Shown here in pieces: positions 1-5,586 of a stretch of 25,357 bases of DNA (position 1 is its first letter; the number at the start of each line of letters is the position of its first letter). Origin of the DNA: a virus; IMG/VR virus record IMGVR_UViG_3300042881_002013, positions 1 to 25,357 of that record, one strand, 5' to 3'. The translations under genes and the position numbers were made by a program. The notes under the pieces were generated by a model that saw only the letters and a list, made by a program, of their open reading frames with translations, did no database searches and had not been told where the DNA came from.

Positions 1-1
1 G

Positions 2-175
2 GTTGGCCACATAATGGTCAACCATCCTACCAAAGATAAAGGTCAGTGGGATACAATAGATCTTACTGCAAAAGGTAGAGCTAAGACTGTTAAACAAGGA
101 GTAGCCGCTACAAAGAAATGGCATAAAGATAACCCGGACTATAAATATAAAGGTAAGAAAAATGGCAGGAAATAG
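2..175 (+). CDS. Partial small basic protein, 5' end outside window
   Basis: An open frame enters from the left edge and ends at TAG 173-175, giving 57 visible residues. The tail is lysine-rich and contains WDTIDLTAKGRAKTVKQG followed by KWHKDNPDYKYKGKK. An in-frame ATG at 14-16 could be the start, but the frame is open upstream, so the true start is unknown. It overlaps the next gene by 14 bases, which suggests translational coupling in the same operon. I do not recognise the family. The basic, low-hydrophobicity composition matches the small virion-type proteins that follow. Confidence 0.5.
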   Translation, partial: VGHIMVNHPTKDKGQWDTIDLTAKGRAKTVKQGVAATKKWHKDNPDYKYKGKKNGRK

Positions 176-674
176 AGCACAACAAGCAGCAATAGCTATC
201 TCAATGAAGAAAGCTGGTAAAAAACCTAAAATGCAAGATGGTGGTGATACTACTATTTCTGTAAAAAAAGTTTCTGTAAATGATCCTTATGAAGTTTCTA
301 AAAGAAAATTAGCAATAGATAAACTTACAGCTACTAAGAAAAAAGATTTAGCATTAGCATCTGCAAAGTTAAAACTTAAAAAAACTGCTAAGATGAAAAC
401 TGGTGGTTCTACTCCAGCTTGGACAAGATCTGAAGGTAAAAACAAAACCGGTGGGCTTAATGCTAAAGGTGTTGCTTCATATAGAAGAGAGAATCCTGGA
501 AGTAAATTACAAATGGCTGTGACTACTAAACCTTCTAAATTAAAACCTGGAAGTAAAGATGCTAAGCGTAGAAAAAGTTTTTGTGCAAGAATGTCTGGGA
601 TGCCTGGACCTATGAAGGATGAAAAAGGAAGACCTACAAGAAAGGCTCTTTCACTTAGAAAATGGAACTGTTAA
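162..674 (+). CDS. Small basic Gly-Gly-motif virion-type protein with C-terminal Cys module
   Basis: 170 residues, strongly basic and without membrane segments. Three Gly-Gly motifs are visible (KMQDGGD, KMKTGGS, NKTGGL). The stretch KMQDGGDTTISVKKVSVNDPYE is closely matched by the gene at 1930, so the two are paralogous over about 35 residues. The C-terminus has a compact module bounded by C141 and C170 (SFCARMSGMPGPMKDEKGR, ending LRKWNC). I recall similar Cys-bounded modules in small proteins of uncultured marine phages, but cannot name a family with certainty. The start at 162 follows an A-rich leader and overlaps the upstream gene. The position next to other Gly-Gly proteins and head-tail genes suggests a minor or packaged virion protein; this is inference. 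Confidence 0.65.
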   Translation: MAGNRAQQAAIAISMKKAGKKPKMQDGGDTTISVKKVSVNDPYEVSKRKLAIDKLTATKKKDLALASAKLKLKKTAKMKTGGSTPAWTRSEGKNKTGGLNAKGVASYRRENPGSKLQMAVTTKPSKLKPGSKDAKRRKSFCARMSGMPGPMKDEKGRPTRKALSLRKWNC

Positions 675-686
675 ATTATATATAAA

Positions 687-1112
687 ATGAAAACTTGTAA
701 AACTGGATGCGGCAAAATGAAAGCCGGAGGATCTATAAAGAAATTAGCCAAAGGTGGTCAAGCTTTGAATAAAGCTAAAGGCTTTGCTAAACCACAAACA
801 GGTGGAGATAATGTATCTAAGAATATATTTGGTGTACCTAATGCTGGACCTACTGGTCCAAACCGTACTGGTACATATGACTACAAAAAAGGTGGAGCAA
901 CTAAAGCTAAATTTGGTGCATCTACTCCAGTAAAAGAATCTTGTAAAAAAGGTATGGTTAGAGGTGCTGATGGTAAGTGTGTAATGTCTAGACCTAAGTT
1001 TAAATCAGGAGGTTTTCCAGATTTAAATAAAGATGGTAAAATCACTAAAGCTGATATTCTTAAAGGTAGAGGGGTTATTAAAAAAATGGGCGGCTCAACT
1101 AAAAGAAAATAG
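687..1112 (+). CDS. Gly-Gly-motif basic protein with one EF-hand-like calcium loop
   Basis: 141 residues, very rich in Lys and Gly. Six Gly-Gly motifs occur: MKAGGS, LAKGGQ, PQTGGD, YKKGGA, FKSGGF, KKMGGS. Residues 112-123 read DLNKDGKITKAD, a match to the canonical EF-hand/dockerin calcium loop (D1, N3, D5, G6, I8, D12), directly followed by a short helix-like segment. Two Cys-containing motifs are at the N-terminus (CKTGCGKMK) and the middle (SCKKGMVRGADGKCV). It starts 12 bases after the preceding stop and ends in GGSTKRK. No enzyme domain is seen. A small virion protein that is calcium-stabilised or processed at Gly-Gly sites is a reasonable guess, not shown. Confidence 0.65.
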   Translation: MKTCKTGCGKMKAGGSIKKLAKGGQALNKAKGFAKPQTGGDNVSKNIFGVPNAGPTGPNRTGTYDYKKGGATKAKFGASTPVKESCKKGMVRGADGKCVMSRPKFKSGGFPDLNKDGKITKADILKGRGVIKKMGGSTKRK

Positions 1113-1114
1113 TC

Positions 1115-1297
1115 ATGGCAACCAAAAAGAAGTCAGATAAAAACTGGATACAAAAAGCTACAGCCTCTATTAAACGTAGAGGTACTGAAGGTAAGTGTAC
1201 AGGATCTAAATTTGGAAGTTCTAGTTGTCCTCCAGGAAGTAAAAGATACAATCTTGCAAAAGTTTTTAAAGGGATTGCAAAAGCAAAGAAAAAATAG
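1115..1297 (+). CDS. 60-residue lysine-rich protein with Cys pair
   Basis: A tiny basic protein starting two bases after the preceding stop. It contains NWIQKATASIKRRGTEGKC and then FGSSSCPPGSKRYNLAKVF, with two cysteines and a basic C-terminus (KAKKK). The pattern Trp-Ile-Gln-Lys-Ala near the N-terminus followed by a Cys pair resembles very small proteins I have seen in phage structural clusters, but I cannot name the family. High Lys/Arg content would allow binding to DNA or to an acidic partner protein. The tight operon position supports it being real despite its size. Confidence 0.6.
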   Translation: MATKKKSDKNWIQKATASIKRRGTEGKCTGSKFGSSSCPPGSKRYNLAKVFKGIAKAKKK

Positions 1298-1300
1298 TAA

Positions 1301-1927
1301 ATGTATAAACTTCTTGAAAAAAATTGTGTATATTGTAATATAACATTTTTAGGTTCAAAACATAGAAAATACTGTGGATATAAATGTTCTAAAAATGCTA
1401 GAAAAAAAAGAGTTAATTTAATTTGTCAAAGTTGTAATAAAGAATTTGAAGTTCAAGAGTGGTCTAAAAATTCTAAGTATTGTAGTAAAAAATGCAAAGT
1501 TAAAAGTCAGTCTTCTGACATAATTAATATAACTTGTGATTATTGTAATAATCAATTTAAAAGAAAAGAATTTAGAACAAAAATGGGAAAACATAATTTC
1601 TGTTCTAAAGATTGTTCTAATAAATTTAATACAGGAAGTAATCATTATGAATGGAAAGAATATTTACATGACAAAAATATAAAACTTGCACTTAAACAAT
1701 GGAGTTTAAAAATTAAAGAAAGAGATTGTTATACATGTCAGTTATGTGGAGAAACAAATAAAAATATTTTAGAATCACATCATATGAAACATAGAAGTAC
1801 ATTTCCCGAATTACAATTTGATTTTAATAATGGAATAACTCTTTGTTTAAGTTGTCATGCATTACAACATGTAAATGATCCTAAAGCTTTAAGATTAATA
1901 AACCATAAAATTGCTAAAAACAGATAA
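1301..1927 (+). CDS. HNH endonuclease with N-terminal zinc-finger repeats (homing type)
   Basis: 208 residues. The C-terminal third carries an HNH nuclease signature: C146-x2-C149, H160-H161, NNGITLCLSCH (N176/N177, C182, C185, H186) and H190, i.e. a zinc-stabilised beta-beta-alpha-metal fold that cuts DNA. Before it are three Cys repeats of the form CxxC...CxxxC (around residues 9-29, 42-65, 79-105), likely zinc-binding DNA-recognition modules. It is inserted with 2-3 base gaps between small Gly-Gly genes and has no obvious virion role, which is typical of free-standing phage homing endonucleases. The nuclease assignment is secure; the mobile (homing) role is inferred from context. Confidence 0.88.
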   Translation: MYKLLEKNCVYCNITFLGSKHRKYCGYKCSKNARKKRVNLICQSCNKEFEVQEWSKNSKYCSKKCKVKSQSSDIINITCDYCNNQFKRKEFRTKMGKHNFCSKDCSNKFNTGSNHYEWKEYLHDKNIKLALKQWSLKIKERDCYTCQLCGETNKNILESHHMKHRSTFPELQFDFNNGITLCLSCHALQHVNDPKALRLINHKIAKNR

Positions 1928-1929
1928 TA

Positions 1930-2217
1930 ATGAAAAAGACAAATAAAGTTCATCCTATTACAGCATTTAGAAAAGCTAATGAAGCTAGACAAAAAATAGT
2001 TAAGTCTTCAATGACCAAAATGCAAAAGGGTGGAGATATAACCATAGATAAAATTTCAATTTCTCCTAATGATCCATATGAAAAAGAAATGAAATTGAAT
2101 AAGTTAAAAATGCTTAAATTAGGAAATGAAAAGCAATTAAAAAAAGCTAAAGAAATGTTTAAAACTGCAAAAAATAAAAATGATTATACTGCAGCAAAAA
2201 AACAGCAACTAATTTAA
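1930..2217 (+). CDS. Small Gly-Gly-motif protein, paralogue of the gene at 162
   Basis: 95 residues, basic and predicted largely helical in its C-terminal half. The central stretch MQKGGDITIDKISISPNDPY matches MQDGGDTTISVKKVSVNDPY of the protein encoded from 162, and both are followed by Lys/Leu-rich helix. This copy lacks the C-terminal Cys module and is much shorter. The paralogues now flank the EF-hand gene, the 60-residue gene and the HNH gene. Function unknown; same proposed class as the other Gly-Gly proteins. Confidence 0.62.
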   Translation: MKKTNKVHPITAFRKANEARQKIVKSSMTKMQKGGDITIDKISISPNDPYEKEMKLNKLKMLKLGNEKQLKKAKEMFKTAKNKNDYTAAKKQQLI

Positions 2218-2236
2218 AATCATATAAATAATAATA

Positions 2237-2935
2237 ATGCTTAATAGTGCTATTACCATAAAAATAAAACAACGGATCAATAAGCTTGATAGTCAAGACT
2301 ATGATAACTTAGAGTGTTGGCAAATTGTTGAAGCATTTAACAAAGCACAAGTTGAATGGACTAGAAGACAATTACATGGTAGCAATCAAGTAAGAGAAGG
2401 TGATGAACAGTCAACCCGCAGAAAAGATGATTTACAAGCTTTATTAATTACAAATACATTAACTACTGCAGATAAAGAATATTATTATAAAGGAAATATT
2501 CCTCAAGATTATTTGCAGTGGAAAAGAGTAGATGTCTTTGCACAAAAAGATTGTTGTGATAAAAGACGTATGACAGTGTATTTAGCAGAAGAAGGAAACC
2601 TTAATCAACTTCTCAGAGATAAATCTAAACAACCTAGTTTTGAATGGGCAGAAACATTTGCTACTTTAAAAAACGGAGAAGTAAATGTATATACTAATGG
2701 AGAGTTTGATATAGAAAAAATTGAACTTACTTATTATAGACAACCTGTAAAAATTCAAATAGAAGGCTGTGTAGATCCTTATACTAATACTGCTTCTCCA
2801 ACAAATGTAGAATGTGAATTTAAAGATGATATAATAGAAGTAATAATAGATGAGGCTGTAAGTATTCTAGCCGGAGACATAGAGTCTGGAAACCAATTCT
2901 CTAGAGGAACAGATACAGCTGAACGTAACAACTAA
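2237..2935 (+). CDS. Probable head-tail adaptor / connector ring protein
   Basis: 232 residues. The N-terminal helical part (INKLDSQDYDNLECWQIVEA, FNKAQVEWTRRQL) is followed by a mixed beta region and a helical C-terminus with KDDIIEVIIDEAVSILAGD and ending ESGNQFSRGTDTAERNN. An N-terminal helical bundle with a conserved NKAQ..W.R element and a terminal helix with a polar Gln/Asn-rich tail is the layout I associate with adaptor or ring proteins of Bacteroidota phages. It lies just upstream of the Dps-like gene and the abundant structural protein. A role below the portal is inferred; sequence alone does not prove it. Confidence 0.5.
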   Translation: MLNSAITIKIKQRINKLDSQDYDNLECWQIVEAFNKAQVEWTRRQLHGSNQVREGDEQSTRRKDDLQALLITNTLTTADKEYYYKGNIPQDYLQWKRVDVFAQKDCCDKRRMTVYLAEEGNLNQLLRDKSKQPSFEWAETFATLKNGEVNVYTNGEFDIEKIELTYYRQPVKIQIEGCVDPYTNTASPTNVECEFKDDIIEVIIDEAVSILAGDIESGNQFSRGTDTAERNN

Positions 2936-2940
2936 TAAAA

Positions 2941-3393
2941 ATGGAAAAACCTAGATTATTAAAAAGAGATGCTGCATCTTCTGCATCATACTCAAAAGTT
3001 CCAGCAGGAGACTCTGTAGATACTATGACAGCTGCATGTGTATCAGAATTAATGTGTGCTGCTACTAGTTTTCATAAATTACATTTAAAAGTAACTGGTG
3101 CTGGATCATATGCAGCTCATAAAGCCCTTAATGAATTATATGATGCTCTTCCTGGACATGCTGATGATTTAGCAGAAGGATATCAAGGAGCTGCAGAAAA
3201 ATTGCTCAGCTATTCTGAAACATCTCCAAGAATATTAAATTCGGTAGATGATGCATTAGGATACATTAGAGAAATAGGAGAAATGGTAAATAAGCTACAA
3301 GCTAAAATGCCATATACTGAGATAGTAAATGACTTAGATACAATCAAGTCTACACTGAACTCAACTAAATACAAATTACTTTTCTTAAAATAA
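2941..3393 (+). CDS. Ferritin-like / Dps-like protein
   Basis: 150 residues, almost entirely helical in character. H48, H60, D75 and E79 reproduce the Dps ferroxidase pattern H-x11-H-x14-D-x3-E exactly, in the context SFHKLHLKVTGAGSYAAHKA and ALPGHADDLAEGYQGAAEK. In Dps these residues sit on helices A and B and bind iron at the dimer interface of a 12-subunit cage that protects DNA. The protein is slightly shorter than cellular Dps (about 160-180 residues). I recall a related phage family of unknown function (DUF5856), which this could belong to. It starts five bases after the upstream stop. Iron oxidation, DNA protection or a purely structural use of the four-helix bundle are all possible. 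Confidence 0.7.
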   Translation: MEKPRLLKRDAASSASYSKVPAGDSVDTMTAACVSELMCAATSFHKLHLKVTGAGSYAAHKALNELYDALPGHADDLAEGYQGAAEKLLSYSETSPRILNSVDDALGYIREIGEMVNKLQAKMPYTEIVNDLDTIKSTLNSTKYKLLFLK

Positions 3394-3422
3394 TTTGGAT
3401 ATTTAAAAAAAGTTTACTATAT

Positions 3423-3440
3423 TATAGTATATTTATTTAT
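3423..3440 (+). promoter_or_regulatory. TAGTATATT promoter-like motif upstream of the abundant structural gene
   Basis: The sequence TATAGTATATTTATTTAT lies in the 65-base gap before 3459. The core TAGTATATT (3425-3433) also occurs before the genes at 8061, 10946 and 20132. The ATG is 25 bases downstream of the core, leaving room for a short leader. Promoter function is inferred from recurrence and position. Confidence 0.5.
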
Positions 3441-3458
3441 TAACTAAAACAAAAAACA

Positions 3459-4748
3459 ATGGCTTATTTTAATCACGCATTCCAGAAAGTGTTTGTTGGA
3501 ACCGAAAATTTCAATACAAGCAAAACTGGAAAATTAGGTTCACCTGGAAATATTCTTTCCGGTGGAGAAATTGGATTTGTAGATCCAAAATCTTGGGACT
3601 TAGTTGCTGAAGCACCTACTAACTGCTGTCCTTTAGTACTTGCTGCAGGTTCAATTTATCAAAATGATAAAATTGGTCCTTTTCATGGAGGATACCAAGA
3701 GTCTAACAAATCTAAGGTAATCAACCCTAAGTATGTTAGTCAATTCTATCGTGTATTACCATGTCAACCACAAAATGAAGTGGTACATATTGGTAATACT
3801 GAATTTATAGGACAATTAGGATGTTGTAAAAAATACTTCTGTGGTGAGACTTACACATTACGTGTTGATATTAAAGGTTCTCCTGCATTAAGATTATTAG
3901 ACCACAACTCTTATATTATTGCTTCTGCATATGGTGGATGTTGTCCAGAAGGTTCAATTGCTCCAGTAGAAATTGATCCAACAATCATCTTTATTCAATG
4001 GGCTGAGGCAATTGTAAGATACCCTGTTATCTCTCCATTCTTGTCAGTAGCTGTTATTGACCAAGAGGGTACTCCTTGGTATGCTCCAGGAACTGATGCT
4101 GCTTTTTTAGCTCTATTTGAGGCTAATACTTGGGATAACTATGTATCTCCAGGATATGATGAAGAAAACTGTTTAGCAGGAATTCAATTAGTTGGTGCTT
4201 ATGTAGATACTAAATTTCAAAACTGTACATTCCAATTGACTGACTTCTATGAAGTTGAACCAGTTAGAATCTATGCTTCTGAAGTTGACCTTAACGGTGA
4301 TCCATGTTTATTTAATGGAACATGTGTTAACAAAATATGTGAAGGAAGACAAGCAATGGGTCTTGGAGAATCAGTTGCACGTGATGTAATTTTATCTGAG
4401 CAATACAGACAAAACTTCTTCCACAGTGACCTCCGTATCCGTGAAATCACTCAAGGAGCTAGTGTATTTAATTACATTGACCGTAATAGTTTGTATGTAA
4501 GATACTACATTTTACATAATGTTCCACGTTTCAATAATCCAACTAGTACATTTGATAATGACCAATACTTGTTAGAGATTATTACAAGTGAAAGTGTTGG
4601 TACTGATCTTCTAGAATTTGTTGAAGCATGGTTAGGAAATTGCAATTCAGGATGTGATTTAGAATTACAAACTGTAGGTTGTGGTCAGACATGTGATTCT
4701 GAAGATTATTATCCATACCCTGGTGGACCTATTGGACCATTAGTATAA
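3459..4748 (+). CDS. Abundant virion structural protein (major capsid or major tail protein, unresolved)
   Basis: 429 residues, with no enzyme motif or membrane segment. Recognisable stretches are GPFHGGYQESNKSKVINPKY, TYTLRVDIKGSPALRLLDHN and LRIREITQGASVFNYIDRN. Cysteines are frequent, including three CC pairs and a C-terminal GCDLELQTVGCGQTCDSE. Several signs point to very high expression: its own promoter-like motif upstream, a strong terminator downstream, and codon use unlike its neighbours (Arg often CGT rather than AGA; more TTC, TAC and AAC). This fits the major capsid protein or the major tail protein. Its place after an adaptor-type gene slightly favours a tail role, but a crAss-like podovirus would have no tail tube, so I leave it open. 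Confidence 0.6.
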   Translation: MAYFNHAFQKVFVGTENFNTSKTGKLGSPGNILSGGEIGFVDPKSWDLVAEAPTNCCPLVLAAGSIYQNDKIGPFHGGYQESNKSKVINPKYVSQFYRVLPCQPQNEVVHIGNTEFIGQLGCCKKYFCGETYTLRVDIKGSPALRLLDHNSYIIASAYGGCCPEGSIAPVEIDPTIIFIQWAEAIVRYPVISPFLSVAVIDQEGTPWYAPGTDAAFLALFEANTWDNYVSPGYDEENCLAGIQLVGAYVDTKFQNCTFQLTDFYEVEPVRIYASEVDLNGDPCLFNGTCVNKICEGRQAMGLGESVARDVILSEQYRQNFFHSDLRIREITQGASVFNYIDRNSLYVRYYILHNVPRFNNPTSTFDNDQYLLEIITSESVGTDLLEFVEAWLGNCNSGCDLELQTVGCGQTCDSEDYYPYPGGPIGPLV

Positions 4749-4770
4749 TCTTATAAACTAAAAACAACTA

Positions 4771-4804
4771 AGGGGAGCTGAGTTTCATACTCCTCCCCTT
4801 TTTT
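4771..4804 (+). terminator. Strong intrinsic terminator
   Basis: AGGGGAG (4771-4777) pairs with CTCCCCT (4793-4799). After a 2-base bulge, GAGT (4780-4783) pairs with ACTC (4789-4792) around the loop TTCAT. A run of six T follows (4799-4804). It sits 22 bases after the stop of the abundant structural gene and should end or strongly reduce its transcript. Confidence 0.88.
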
Positions 4805-4815
4805 ATTATTTCACT

Positions 4816-5358
4816 ATGGCTAATCATATACTAAGTTTAGAGGTACCAACTGTAATGAACTCATGTATCTTAAAGATATTTGATACAAGTGTTTATGTTG
4901 ATTCAATTCCGGTAACTTGCCCTACATTAAATATAACAGTACCCGGATTTGGATATTCAGTACAGTTAGAAACTACAGAAGATTTTGTAGATACAATAAC
5001 AGCTTGTGACTTACAGTTACAAACAACAGATTGCGGTACAGTTAATGTAGACATTCCTGATGGTATATACATTATTAAATACAGTGTATCACCTAATGAT
5101 ATAGTATATGTAGAGTATAATCATATGAGAATTACACAAGCATTAAACAAATACTACAATGTATTATGTGATGTAGATGCAGCTGCTTGTGATCCTCCTA
5201 CTAAAATAAAACAAAAACTTGAAGATTTAAGATTAATTTATATGTATCTTCAAGCTGCAAAAGCTAAAGTAGAATATTGTCATGAGCCGCAGAAAGGTAT
5301 GAGCTTATACAATTATGCTCTTAAGCTTTTAAACAAAATGACTTGTACAAACTGTTAA
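4816..5358 (+). CDS. Structural protein, beta-rich N-terminus and helical C-terminus
   Basis: 180 residues. Roughly the first 100 look like a beta-sandwich (alternating hydrophobics, LNITVPGFGYSVQLETT, VDIPDGIYIIKYSVS), and the rest is helical (KIKQKLEDLRLIYMYLQAAK), ending in CTNC. It has nine or so cysteines, in line with its neighbours. No signal peptide or transmembrane helix is seen. It is the first gene after the terminator and precedes the fibre genes, so a tail-tip or fibre-attachment role is plausible. I do not recognise a named family. Confidence 0.55.
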   Translation: MANHILSLEVPTVMNSCILKIFDTSVYVDSIPVTCPTLNITVPGFGYSVQLETTEDFVDTITACDLQLQTTDCGTVNVDIPDGIYIIKYSVSPNDIVYVEYNHMRITQALNKYYNVLCDVDAAACDPPTKIKQKLEDLRLIYMYLQAAKAKVEYCHEPQKGMSLYNYALKLLNKMTCTNC

Positions 5359-5379
5359 ACATTTAAAAACCAACAACTT

Positions 5380-5586
5380 ATGTCTAAATGTGCAAATTGC
5401 GGAGCAGCTATAACTTGCGGATGTCAGAAAAGAACACTACCAGATGGTAAAAGCGGATGCAGTAGCTGTGTTAATAGAGTAAATAAAAAACCAGTAGTAG
5501 AAACAAAAAAACCAGAAACTCCAACTACTAAAAGAGTTTGGGGACCTGATAGATATAAAAACTTAGAAAAATTTACTAAAAAATAA
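5380..5586 (+). CDS. Small zinc-ribbon-like protein
   Basis: 68 residues. The N-terminal half has a zinc-ribbon-like cysteine arrangement: C4-x2-C7, C13, C15 and C27-x2-C30 (KCANCGAAITCGCQ, GKSGCSSCV). A Lys/Pro/Thr linker and a short helix (RVWGPDRYKNLEKFTKK) follow. Its stop codon overlaps the start of the next gene (TAATG). A similar Cys cluster begins the protein at 9861 (CKKCGCEDKF), which suggests a shared metal-binding element in the fibre region. Function unknown. Confidence 0.6.
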   Translation: MSKCANCGAAITCGCQKRTLPDGKSGCSSCVNRVNKKPVVETKKPETPTTKRVWGPDRYKNLEKFTKK

